NCBI GenBank assembly: GCA_964017195.1
Contig: OZ024897.1
Location: forward strand, 36,861,536 to 36,925,535
Source: Siderastrea radians
Lineage: Eukaryota > Cnidaria > Anthozoa > Scleractinia > Rhizangiidae
Length of the DNA stretch: 64,000 nt
Direction: 5' to 3'
The notes under the pieces are model-generated. The model worked only from the letters and a program-made list of their open reading frames with translations. It had not been told where the DNA came from and searched no databases. This document shows positions 1-10,876 of the stretch, in pieces (positions within the stretch are counted from its first letter, which is position 1; every line of letters begins with the position of its first letter). The translations under genes were made by a program, and so were the position numbers.

Positions 1-642
1 GGGCTAAAATTTGGCCAACAAAGCGCCTATTATATAAGAACCAATTCAGCCTGTGAAATGAAGCAGGTTCTTATACGAAAAGTTACCAAAGATTAGACTA
101 CGTAACGCTGGGACAGATCCAAGTATGTGTGCTGGATCATTAGAAAGACACAATGTGCAGTTTCAGAATGGAAGGGATTGGTTTTTCCAGAGTAAATTTG
201 CCTAGTTTTCCAATGGGGGGAGGGGGGGGGAGGTAATTTGCCTAATGCCTAATTTTCTATCCAATTTTTGGCTCAATTTCGGGACATACAGAGAGGAGAA
301 TGTCATACTATGGCAGATCATTCGCTAATAACCGAAACTTATGAGTTTTCTGCTAATAATTAAAAGCAACTTTTCAGTAGATACTGTACGCGTCATTTAT
401 ATAAGAAACGCATCAGCCTGAAACAGAGAGTCATAGGTTCTTTTATGCGGGTTTTCAGTGTAGCTCTTGCATCGACGAGAAAACCATATCAGATAGGCAT
501 TTGTTCACAAATAAACCCGCTAATTTCTGAAAAATTTTTGTGTCAGATCCGGAACAATCCTGCGCCGCTCTGATCTGTAAAGTAAATAGTCAAGAATCAA
601 ATAGGTTTCCGTGCCGCGGCTTCTTGGGGCAGCGTGAACAGC

Positions 643-673
<31 letters not shown>

Positions 674-986
674 CAAGAAATCTGTGTATTTCTCAAGTGC
701 AAATTGCAATTTTAGAAAAAGCGATATTTCTAAGTGTCAGACTAGGCGAGAAGCACACTGATAGCTTAGTTTCAAACCGCGCGAGGGAAGGAAAGGAGAA
801 TGTCGAAGACATGGATCCGCCCCCCCCACGACTGAGGTTGATTTCAAGGGGTGAGCAGACAGAGATCATGTCGACTTTCTTTTCCTTTATCTTTAACTTT
901 TTCTTTCTTTCTTTCTTCCTCTTTTTTGTTTACTACAAAAAAGATTTAAAAAAGACAAATAATTGACAAATTGTGGCAGGAAACAA
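1..986. other. intergenic, no gene seen
   Basis: No coding exon or RNA gene is recognisable. A GAAA microsatellite at about 643-677 accounts for the overlapping Lys/Glu/Arg-rich open frames there, and short poly-G (216-231) and T-rich tracts are present. Confidence 0.6.
643..677. repeat. (GAAA)n microsatellite
   Basis: About nine tandem GAAA units. A looser TTTC-rich stretch at 875-925 has the opposite strand bias. Confidence 0.9.
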
Positions 987-2518
987 TTAAGGTATCATGG
1001 TACCCCAAAATTGACCATGTTTTCGAAAAAATACACTTCTGTCATTTTCAGATAGATATTATTTAAACCTCTCTTTTACAAAAAGTTTCAGAAAAAAAGA
1101 TTATTTCTACGCAAAGTTATGGACGAAAAAAGATTTGTGGCATTAATTTTCTCTAATCATGTGTTGACAGTCATCTGTCAACAACGCTGAAAATAGCATG
1201 TGACATAACAGGGCCCCGATGTTTTGACACGCGATCGATTGCATAGCAGCTCCCGCTTATTTCGAGAGTGTCTACAAAGTGGCTTCGATCATATCTGTGA
1301 AAGAGAGAGACAGAAAAGATCGAGCGTTCAGGAATTACTTGCGCTTCCTGACCCCTCGCTTGTCAGTGTGATAAGCTTCGACTGCCAGCTCGCTTTTCCT
1401 AACGCGAACGGCGAAAAACAATCCACCCATTCAAATTCCATAACATTTCTACAAAGCCAGAGGTATCAAAGAATCAACTTGGCGCAAAAGACGGCATGTC
1501 CAGGAAAGTACGGAACTTGTCTCCAGTAATAAAGAAGTTTATTTTTTTCCCAATTGCTCGCATTTCTGACAGGATGTTCTCTCTTAGATCTTCAGCCGAA
1601 CACGTGGCGGCTTCTTCGCAGATTTCAATGTGCTTTCCTTTCGCCTTTCCTTTCGTCTGTCAGGTCCCGGCAGCTTGGGTAGTCTTACCCAGCTCAAATG
1701 ATGATGCCTTCGGCATTTTACAGCCGACGTGATATTATGAGTTTAAAATTTCCGTTTATTGCGTTTGAAGACCCTTTGAACGGCACTCGTACTCAACGAA
1801 AGTCGCTTTCCAACATAAAAACACGCAGAATTTGACACCATCCTTGTCGGCATGTTTGTGCTATTGTTGTAAGGCGGAAGTTGAGCCTCCCCTCTTTCAA
1901 CCGCAGGTAATTATCCTGACACCTAGTAGGTGTTTTAATCTCCTAAGACCGGAAAAAGTTTCCAAATCATATTTTGGCTTTTTTCTCGAAACTAACTTTT
2001 CAAGAAATTGGGTGCACATTTTAAGTTCGCGTTCAGCGAGTTTTCAACCATTTTAGCTCAAATTTGGCGACAATGTTGCCACATAATTTGACACCAAAAC
2101 CGTGTCTCCGAATTTTAATTTTTGCTTTCATTCAAAACTTATGATCCGTAAATGAAAGAGGAGAGGTGTTTCTTCGAACTTCAAAGTTTAACTGAGTGCA
2201 GAAAATAAACCAGGCCAGATACAAAAATTCGGAGACACGGTTTTTGAGACAAAAGTGTGAAGAATTCGGCGCGATGTTCGTCTTTCTCTCCAGATCATTC
2301 TCGACTGTAGCGGAACCGATTTTGTGAACGATGTACTTTTTAAAAACGTAGTCTCTATTTTCGACACAGTTGTCTTTTTTCTTTATCTAAATACGTTTTT
2401 GTAATCTTCAATTATTAAGCTTTCAGAAAATATATAGTTTGTTATGGTCCTTGTGAAACGCCTGACGCTAAAACGGTGAAAACCCAATGTTGCCATTTGG
2501 GGTACCCTGATACCTTAA
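987..2518. mobile_element. 1.5-kb foldback element flanked by TTAA (piggyBac-type target)
   Basis: The ends are inverted copies: GGTATCATGGTACCCC at 991 and the reverse complement of GGTATCAGGGTACCCC ending at 2514. Each is bordered by TTAA (987-990 and 2515-2518), the target duplication typical of piggyBac transposition. Inside, a second inverted pair of about 20 bp (around 2095-2117 and 2222-2244, containing CGTGTCTCCGAATTT) forms another potential hairpin. No transposase frame is visible, so it would be non-autonomous. The superfamily assignment rests only on TTAA. Confidence 0.6.
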
Positions 2519-2542
2519 CTTTGCATGGACCGGCACCGCAAA

Positions 2543-3337
2543 GGCCCGTTTACACAGGCGACTTTTGTCGCGCAACTCAATGCAATTTTTTTCGCGCTGA
2601 AGCTGCAACTTCAATATCGCACGTGTAAACCAGCTGCGATTTCAGCGCGATTTTCATGCAATTTATCGCCGCGATTTCCAAAACACGGTAACTTTGAGCA
2701 GCAGTTTCGCTACAGCGCAGGCGCACAGGTTTTGTTTTGGTTTCATTTTTTTTCATAATGTTTCGTTTTAATTCAATCTCGTTTGTTTTGTTTCAATTTT
2801 GTTTTGTTCGTTTTACAACTCGGCAAAGACCTCGAACTGAACTGGAGTGACTGAACTGGCGTGACTCCAATTTTCATCTCCAAAAAGAAAGAAAATATTT
2901 AGTTATTTGAATTCGTATGATAGAGAGGTTTTACAAAATCTAACGGTACTGCCATTAGACAATTCTTTGGTTGGTTTACAACTCGGCAAAGACCTCAACA
3001 AATGTAAATAAGGTTAAAAAGCATGGATGACGAGGAGGAAGTTGCTTTTTGTTGTTTTTAGGACGTTTTTTGTCCTAGTTTACGCTCATGGCTGTACAAA
3101 TTGCGAGCGACAAAACCTCCCGAGAGGTCCCTTCTGATTCACGATTGTCACATGTTAATCAAAAATCGCAGCAAAATTGCATCAGGTTTCGAACAGGTTC
3201 AAAACTCCTGCGATGTCGCGGCGATAAAATCGCGCTGAAATCGCAGCTGGTTTACACGCGCGATATTGAAGTTGCAACTTTGGCGCGACAAAAATTGCAT
3301 TGAGTTGCGCGACAAAAATCGCCTGTGTAAACGGGCC
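2543..3337. mobile_element. 0.8-kb MITE with long inverted ends
   Basis: Inverted termini start GGCCCGTTTACACAGGCGA on the left and mirror it on the right. Homology between the arms extends over about 150 bp (2543-2700 against 3180-3337) and is rich in GCGAT/ATCGC motifs. The right end abuts TTAA (3338-3341); the left has CAAA at the equivalent place, so a TTAA duplication may have decayed. The open frames inside are short and lie in the arms. It sits only about 24 bp from the preceding element. Confidence 0.65.
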
Positions 3338-3341
3338 TTAA

Positions 3342-4741
3342 CAAAATATAAGTGCCGGATCCTGTAATAAAGGATCTAATCAGCAAAAAATAAAGAACCA
3401 AATACGATAAAAAAGCAATACTGATTCAACGGTAGGGAAACTGAGTGTGTATTTTAACCAATATTTCAAGAGGCGATAACGTACAGCGTTAAACTCTAAA
3501 TACGTTACAATTCGAAGTTACAAAGGTACATGTTCCTTGCTTTGTTCTTTCTCTCTTCTAAATCTTGCCTTCTTGACGTCAGAAATGTTTTTATTCGGTC
3601 GGCGTTTGCCGACCCAGCCCTGGTGGGTGGGAGGCAATCCTGATGAACTGTGACAAATATATTTATTAGTATTAAAATCTTTTAATTGCAGGACGAATTA
3701 TCATAAAAAGTTTTAAAGTGTAATTAGCGCGCTTAACAGGCGTTTACTTAGCGGTGAGCGCAAGACGCGAAAAACGAAATATATATTTTCGCGTTTCGTG
3801 CTTCTCACTCGGCAACACAACAACTGTAGCACTTCCCCTCAGAAATAGCTCATGGAAACAGTGAATTTCTTGAGACATTTCTTGGTCGAATTTTTCAGTT
3901 TTTGTATACTTGCAAGTCGAGCCGCGACCTCATTAGTTATAACTTTTCAGATTGATACATTGCAAGATGTTTTGGGCGACTATGAAATTTCAGTACATTA
4001 ACAAATATAGCCGCTTTTGCGATTTTACTTGATTGATTTCGAATTTAATTCATGTAGTGGCTTGTCTCTGTGAAAATTCTTCCATGTAATGTAAGATATG
4101 CGTCCGAGAAAGCGCATTTTGTATCAAAGTTACGTTCGGGGTACTTTGTTTTCATTGCGTATACGGAAATTATTTCCATGTCGCAGGAAGTTGCTCTCCC
4201 GCATTTTAGTGCAATTTCCCCATGAAATTTCCACTGCAATGTTTTCTCTAATAAAGAACTCAGATTATCGAAAGAAGAAAAGTTACATTTCAGCAACATA
4301 GGACGAACAAATCGTTTACCAGGCATATGCTGTTTATATTTTACTAAGGCACGCGATTCGCGCAATTGGCTTCACCTTAATTCTCTTGCTGCTTACTGGT
4401 CTTCTAATTTGTCCCTTATTCAATAAATAGGTTCGACTAATTTCCAACCAAACAATACCCAAACAAAGAAGTGACAAAAAATAGAGCTTTGCATTGGTGA
4501 TCAACGCGTTTCAGTTGACGCGATTCCGTAATGTCAGTGAAATCTCTTAGCACTGGACTGAGTGCTAACCTAAACGTGGCTTGCTTTTGCAGAAACAATC
4601 TAAAACCTAAATTGTACTACAGAAAAATAAATGACACACAATAGTGTTTCTAACTAGATCAATAAAAAGGAAACCTTCAAATTCAATAAATACGTTCACA
4701 AAAACTCTTAACAGCGGGGGCAGCTGTAGTGTCAACTGTTA
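3342..4741. other. intergenic, dispersed repeat fragments only
   Basis: No exon with coding character was found. The stretch near 3478-3515 (AACGTACAGCGTTAAACTC) recurs with few changes at about 25,194-25,232, so it is part of a dispersed repeat. Confidence 0.5.
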
Positions 4742-5040
4742 CTAGTGATACCTCCTATTCAACTCACTCTGTAGAGCCTGTGGGGTATCAATTCCATAGG
4801 TGTCAATAAGATGCTCGACGTCTTGCACCATTAATGGTTGTCTTTGAAAATGTCTGCCTATCCCAACGGTTTTTTTCAAATATTTCTTTATGGTGGCTGC
4901 CAAACTGGAATACGGGATACGAGGGCTCGTTGCACATGTGCTGCAAAATCGTCGAAGAATAATGTTCATAAATGGTTTGAACCCATGAGTCGCATCATTA
5001 GTCGGTAAAGTATGATCGTCCGGGTGAGTGTAGTCCTGAA

Positions 5041-5280
5041 AAGGACATACTAACACATACTAACATACGAAACAGCGCACCACAGCCAGAAAAAAAAAAA
5101 CATATTAACATATGAAACAGCGCCCCGGGAGCTACGCCACAGCCAGGCATTCACTGAAAAAAAAAAAAAAAAAAAAAAAAAACACGTACTAACATACGAA
5201 ACAGCGTGCCACAACCAAGCATTCACCATACGAACTACTGACATACAAAACAGCACATCTGGAGCTACGTCACAGCCTGA
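5041..5280. repeat. degenerate tandem repeat with ACATACGAAACAGCG motif
   Basis: Four imperfect units of roughly 50-65 bp, each with a CTAACATACGAAACAGCG-like core followed by CCACAGCCAGGCATTCAC-like sequence and A-runs. A second set lies at about 12,750-13,005 in copy B. Confidence 0.7.
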
Positions 5281-5895
5281 AGATGTTTGTACAAATGGTC
5301 CCACTTCACGAAGGCTGCCCCACAGCCCTCCGTTGTGCACATCCAACACCAGCCGGGATTCGCCTCTTCAAACATGTCAAATCGCCCCCATCCACAGTGT
5401 TTGGCCTCTTTCTGGTGAGAGGCCATGCCCACACCAGTGTACGCCAAGAACGACACGACACTGGTGTGGACAGCCTGTCACCGTATTCCTGAGGGGAGAA
5501 TCGCCACAGCGACAGATCTTCCTGGCATCTGTGTAGTGACAAATAGTTCACGACATCCAAGGCTTCTTGGAAGGGCTAAGAGAGGAATGACAATCATTTA
5601 TAATAATAATTAATAAAAAATAATTACAGAGATCCTTTACAAATTTGAGACCGTGCTACGTTTAAATCATATGTAGCTGTCAGGTTCCAAGTTATTGTTC
5701 AAATGGAGTACAAAATTTTAGTTGAAGAAGGAAAAACAAAAACAAAAACAAAGAAATGATTAAAGAAAGAAAAGACAAGAATTGTCCCATTTTCCCGAAC
5801 GTTTCAACATATGAAATATGGACTGCAGCCATTATACTCCGTGCGCCACTATTTCCAAGCCCAATTTTCAGTGCTCTCCTTCTGTTCTCGTAGTG

Positions 5896-6485
5896 GTCTA
5901 CGTCCCCAGGGGGGGGGGGGGGGTACTCCGGATTTCAAGTGACGGGGATGATCGAAGGATTTTTTTGGGTTTGAAATTTTTGATTCCGGGATTTTTTTCG
6001 GCAGGAAAATTTGGCAAGTATTTTTTTGGGTGGCTTGATTTGAGTAGGGATTTTTTTTGGGTATTAGAAACAATCTGAAGATTCGTGGTAATGCCCGCGT
6101 ATCCCGGCCGCGTAGTTCTGCGAATAAAGTACGACCAAACTTGTTCTTGCCCGGGTGGTCTTGTTTAGAGTTGTCATTCATAATGTTATTGTTGAAACAG
6201 AAGATGGGTGTCCCTAGTGTTTTTAGAATGACTACCAGATGAGGAAAAGATAAAATCAACTGGTATGATGAACTATAAACAAACAAAAACATTCAATTTC
6301 TAGTTTTTTCTCTTGTTACATCATTTAATCCTTTCTGGAAATTTTTAAGGCTCGGAAATTTTTGGCCCAGGGATGTTTTTGGGTTTTGTTGGAAGCCCTA
6401 GGGATTTTTTTGGGTTTTGATTTTTGCCCCCATTCGATCATCCCCGTCACTTGAAACTCGGAATACCCCCCCTGGGTCTACGTCC
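5896..6485. mobile_element. 570-bp GGGTACTCC foldback element with 10-bp target duplication
   Basis: The element runs 5906-6475, starting CCAGGGGG and ending CCCCCTGG, with inverted subterminal sequence including TTTCAAGTGACGGGGATGAT on the left. It is flanked by the direct repeat GTCTACGTCC (5896-5905 and 6476-6485). Copy B at about 13,934-13,945 has this site once and uninterrupted, which proves insertion. A 9-10 bp duplication suits Mutator-like transposases. The interior is T-rich with repeated GGGATTTTTTTGGGT and has no transposase frame. Relatives with similar ends lie at about 44,610-45,050 and 48,471-48,766. Confidence 0.8.
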
Positions 6486-8930
6486 GCCCCACAATTAATC
6501 AAACTACTCGGTACCTTGGACAAGGCCCACTGTTTATCGTGGGCTTCGTTATTACGAGCAGTGGCAAACTGTGCCACTGCTCGGATCTTCACTGCTTTGA
6601 TGGTTTTTCCAAGCTCTTCTTTCTTCATATCTAGCAAAGCATGGGTATATCATTGTGCGTGAGAATTTCATTCCTTCAGCCATCCATTCATGGTTTCAGT
6701 AAATTTTTTATCATTATATAGATGTACATAAACTACACCGAATATTGTCTTGCCAATATGCAATTCCCTACTTAATTTAACTACTATTTTTAATACCTTC
6801 GGACTGGGATACCCCTTCAAGCCCTTGATGCTCAGAGCATCGTGGATATATACGGCACATCACACTTTCTTTAAGTACGTTAAATCAAAAAAGTGTACTT
6901 TGAAGAAAAAACTCCCCGTTGGAGGCCTTGTTCGTCGAGGGTGTCCAGTCTGCATTAAAAATATCTTCACTGACATTCAATGTTAGATGTAAGGATTACG
7001 TTATTGTTGATGATATGATTTGCAAAATGATACGTCATATTTATAACTACCTGTACAGGAAAGCGTTCCCATCTAGGTAAGTTTCAAACACCTCTTTGAT
7101 ATATATGGCCCAGGTGCCACCTTTCTCTGACCAGCCGGCCAGCTGGCACAGGGTTGCTATGGCTTCACGGGGGAACATCCCATTGTTTGCAATCGCTTGG
7201 TTTATAATGAATGTTGTGGCCATCCCCTGTAAAGTACACAATATGTATTGCTATTAACGGTCGAATTGTATCAAACCCTAATATTAGTATTGTAAGTTTG
7301 TTTCACTGTAGGTTACGTTCTTGTTGTAGCCACCCGCAGAAATCACTTGACTAAATTATACTTATTATGAGGTCCTGAACGTTCGTCGCATTCATCAGTA
7401 CTTGTAACTTAAAGTAGTTTTCTCGTAAATCATTTCAGTTCTTCGCGTTATTAATAAGTGAAACTTACAGATCTGTGACAATGGTGTGTTTCACGACGGG
7501 CATCGAAGCCAGACTTCTGTACAATTTTTTTGAAGTTTCCTGTCAACTCTCGGATAGGTCTTTCATTCTAATTGAAAGCAACGATAACAACAACAGCAAC
7601 AACAATATTAGCTTTATTTGCCATTGGTGTGAACATTTTATCAAAAACTATCTCCCAAAATCTTATTAAGAGAATTACGGTCATATGAAATTTGACGTCG
7701 AGCAAATTTCTCAATACATGCCATTTTTTTCAGAGTTACATACAGTTGCTAGTTTGAAACATTGCATTCCTGTCTTTTAATGAGAAGTTCTATGCATTCG
7801 ACCATGCATATGTTGTAGTTCAATTTTATCCTTGGTTCAATTTTTATTTTTTATTTTTTGTTTCATATGCACTATCAGATATTAACATCAAAAGAACAAA
7901 GGAAAGTAAAATTTGGACCAATGATAAACTGATTGAACTACTTCCGACAAGTAACAACTTCTACGAATGATTTCTGTAATCACATAATCGCATCGGACAT
8001 TAGTTAGTGTTGCTTAAATCACATGTTCCTATAGTTATACTTACGTTGATGGTGCCACTTGATTGGTCGATGTGGCAAAGGAGGGGCCATTGCTTGGCCT
8101 CCTCCTTTAACTGGAAATTTCCAGTGGTAAATGCCTCCATCGGCTCAAGCAGAAAGGCTTCCCTTACCGCCAGGAATATAAATCCCAAAGTGGCGGCATC
8201 ATAAGGGGAGCCTTTCTCTAGCGGTGTAAATGTAAAGGGTCTCCTACGAAAAACAAAATGGAAATTCAATAAGTTTGTAGTACTTTTTTCCGTAGCGTAT
8301 TTTTCTCGCCTGATTTTGCAAAAACCACCCCCCTCAAGACGTATGTCATAAGTTGGTGGCGACACTGTAGATTAATGTGACACATAGCTGTCAGTTCAGA
8401 TGATGGAATGAAAGGCTTAAAATTAAAATATGACTATGAATAAAAGAAAACATATTGTTGTGGCATCTTAAGGAAATCTATCTCTTATAGTTCAATTCAG
8501 TATTACTTGACTAACGGCAACAAACACAGGAGGAATAAAACGAAATGATTTAGCTCCTGTAGACTTTTTGTTCAGTGACTGCATCTTTCGGATTTATGTC
8601 AGTGAAAGTTAGCGTCTTTGCACAAAACAAATTCATCGAATAAAGTCAGTTACATAAACAATGCCACAATGACTGGCACAAACGAAGTATTTTCCGTTGC
8701 TACTGTCATGATTTGCTCACCTGTCAGACTTATTGACGGCGTTCTGTTTTTCCCTCACGAAAACGATCGTCAAACTAAATTGGCCATTATCCTCCTTTCT
8801 ATTAAGAGAAATATAATTACTTCAGTTAAAACTCATAATCACAAACATAACGCAAGTTATAAATGTAAAGAAGATCATCGCAGTTATTAACGCAACTTAT
8901 GCAGTTGCGAAAAGAAAGCCTGAAAAAATC

Positions 8931-9002
8931 AGGCTTGCCGGGATTCGAATCCTGACCTCTGCGATACCGGTGCAGCGCTCTAACCGATTGAGCTAACAAG
9001 CC
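8931..9002 (-). tRNA. tRNA-like unit, left arm of palindrome (pseudo-tRNA)
   Basis: Reads GGCTTGTTAGCTC..., with a D arm (GCTC/GAGC), a B box and a 3' side pairing with the acceptor. The anticodon position reads GGT with C rather than T before it, the anticodon stem has an A-C mismatch, and the T-arm/acceptor side is one base short. This copy also has an A in the B box (GGATTCGAATCC). I read it as a SINE head, not a translating tRNA. Confidence 0.6.
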
Positions 9003-9042
9003 AACTGGGAGCTGGAACCAACTTAATGACCAGCTCCCAGTT

Positions 9043-9114
9043 GGCTTGTTAGCTCAATCGGTTAGAGCGCTGCACCGGTATCGCAGAGGTCAGGGTTCGA
9101 ATCCCGGCAAGCCT
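9043..9114 (+). tRNA. tRNA-like unit, right arm of palindrome (pseudo-tRNA)
   Basis: Mirror copy of the unit at 8931-9002, with an intact B box GGTTCGAATCC and an A-box-like TAGCTCAATCGG. It has the same structural faults. It is followed by a TGATTTTTTCA hairpin/T-run that could terminate pol III. Confidence 0.6.
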
Positions 9115-9478
9115 GATTTTTTCAGGCTTTCTTTTCGCAACTGCATAAGTTGCGTTAATAACTGCGAGGACCCTCTTTACATTTATTTCTTCATTCCGCA
9201 GTTCAAATATATGAATTTCATATATTCATAATTTCATAACGCAAGTTACTTATCAATTTTTAGGAAATTTTACTTGTGTTTCCAAAAGGAGCTAAATTGT
9301 TAAATTGATACCCGTAAGTTAATTTATTTGGCGTTTAAAATGGTGTAAAATGGGTTCTGTTTCAGAAGTAGCTAGGACGTTGCCTATTGACAGTGCTTTA
9401 ATAATTGAAGCTGATTTTTGTGTTTTACGCAACCAAGTCGTTAATCGTTATCAAATTACTGGAATTCCCCCATTGTTA

Positions 9479-10876
9479 TTTGTGGATTAGCCTCCCACGC
9501 AGTCGTTTTTAGGGGAGTCGTATTACCCTCCTTCGTTTTTAGGGGAGTCGTATTACCCTCCTGCCCACAAACGCCTGCTTACCCGAGTTCGACATTCCTT
9601 TCCCATTGTTTTACTTGCGAGGCAATCTAACCAATCACCATTGAGGCATTGTCTGACGAAGAGCAATCAAATTAATCGTTATAATGTACGCTTCTGTATT
9701 TCCCTTGTTTTTGTTCAGAGATGCTGGTGCCGGGAAGTTGGAATATATTTTTTACTTCTAGAATGGCGAATTATGGCTAAAACATCGGAAAAATATATTG
9801 CGTGTGATTAAAAGTGTTTCCTGTGCGACGCTTTTATCCCGTTATCGATCGAAAGAGTTCGAATTTTCTGACAAAGCGTTGTTGATCTTGCTCGCCTGAT
9901 CAAACGGACGGTCGGTGAAGACTTCAGCACTGCTCAAACTGCTGGTGCCAATGCAATGCGAAGTGATATAAGAGACTTCTACGACTTGAAAAGACAAAGG
10001 GTAAGACGACAAAGGACCGAGCGAGATGATAAACCGATGAATGAGATGAAAATATCACACATGGCACAACAACCAAGTGCGTTTCGGCGGCGAAATCTGT
10101 CATACTCAATTCGCTGGCATATCCATTAACGTTTCTGCTATCTTTGGGTCGAGGGACGAAGGAGGTTTTTGTAACGTGAGTTCGCATGCTCTTTTCGCAC
10201 GATATTCACTATTAAAGCAGAAGGGACTGCTAGTCCTAGTTTATAACGCGTAGTCTAGTTAACAATCACCATTGTGATTACACAGAGCTTATCTCTTGCG
10301 TTGAATTTATCAGTTTTAAAATCTCTCGAGGGATTTCTAAGTTTAATGTTGCATTTGAAAGCTTATAGACTATAGATAATCCTACACTTCTAAGTTAAAT
10401 GAACCATTTGAGAGCTCAGAGAATGTATTTATAATTATCCCCGCATTTAATCAGTGATTTAATGCTTTTGGAAAAATTTAGTGCCGCGTGGGATTGCAAC
10501 GCGATATCGTAAATATTATGCCTAAACAGGGTTTATCGAGCACATAAATAAAATTATTTCATCAAAATCTAAGCACCGATTTTGAAGTTTAACTTGCCAT
10601 TTGAAAGCTTAGGAGACTTAGTTATCCCTGCAGTCAAGAACGATTTTGAGATGACCTTTTACTTTACGTTTTAAAATTTATACCGCGCGTCTGCTTATCT
10701 GCATGTGGTCCCGCGAAAGCGTCCTGCGGTCAAGGTCAACCTACCAGCCATAAGTAGGTACAATGTGATTGGCTAAGCGGCGGAAAGGAATGTTGAACTC
10801 GGGTAAGCAGGCGTTTGTGGGGAGGTGGGTAATACGACTCCCCTAAATACGACTGCGTGGGAGGCTATTTGTGGAT
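9479..10876. mobile_element. 1,380-bp inverted-repeat element with 9-bp target duplication
   Basis: Ends are TAGCCTCCCACGCAGTCGT at 9488 and its reverse complement ending at 10,867. Flanks are TTTGTGGAT at 9479-9487 and 10,868-10,876. Terminal homology covers roughly 100 bp, including an internal duplication of AGGGGAGTCGTATTACCCTC on the left. A 9-bp duplication suggests a Mutator-like or related cut-and-paste family. The interior has no transposase-like frame. Confidence 0.75.

Larger units (their letters stand above)
4742..8243 (-). pseudogene. duplicated zinc-finger gene, copy A (broken, exons on minus strand)
   Basis: I do not recognise the family. Exon-like blocks with GT..AG borders appear in descending order: 8045-8243 (block with PFTFTPLEKGSPYDAATLG), 7469-7539 (block with KSGFDARR), 7051-7226 (GMATTFIINQAIA), about 6500-6640 (KKEELGKTIKAVKIRAVAQ), 5273-5575 (zinc-finger exon with C-x4-C and H-x3-5-H/C patterns) and 4742-5049 (begins near CPFQDYTHPDD and ends at TAG). 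Every block except the last has a close counterpart in copy B. Copy A has lost about 440 bp with one exon (present at 14,637-14,824 in copy B), lost the splice donor of the KKEEL exon, and has a deletion joining 5279 to sequence matching 13,306. It also carries a foldback insertion. It is probably non-functional, although some exons remain open. Confidence 0.5.
8846..9248. mobile_element. palindromic tRNA-derived SINE insertion with 14-bp target duplication
   Basis: The direct repeat CATAACGCAAGTTA flanks the insert at 8846-8859 and 9235-9248. Copy B has the empty site at about 24,421-24,434. The insert contains two head-to-head tRNA-like units: arms 8879-9015 and 9030-9166 are inverted copies differing at one base, separated by 14 bp. 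The right side continues with an A/T-rich tail containing CCGCAGTTCAAATATATG. A long target duplication fits LINE-mediated retrotransposition rather than DNA transposition. Confidence 0.8.
5054..9257. repeat. segmental duplication, copy A
   Basis: From CACATACTAACATACG at 5054 to CTTATCAAT at 9257 the sequence matches copy B (12,781-15,943 plus 23,564-24,443) closely in the same order and orientation. The differences are discrete indels: insertions of a 570-bp element and a tRNA-SINE here, deletions of about 320 and 440 bp here, and insertion of the 7.6-kb element in copy B. Confidence 0.85.

Noticed and set aside
634..966. 110-aa Lys/Arg/Phe-rich frame
   Set aside because: Driven by the GAAA microsatellite and a T-rich tract; no domain or splice context.
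8931..9114. Two functional tRNA-Thr(GGT) genes
   Set aside because: C instead of T before the anticodon, anticodon-stem mismatch and a short T-arm side; embedded in a SINE with target duplication.
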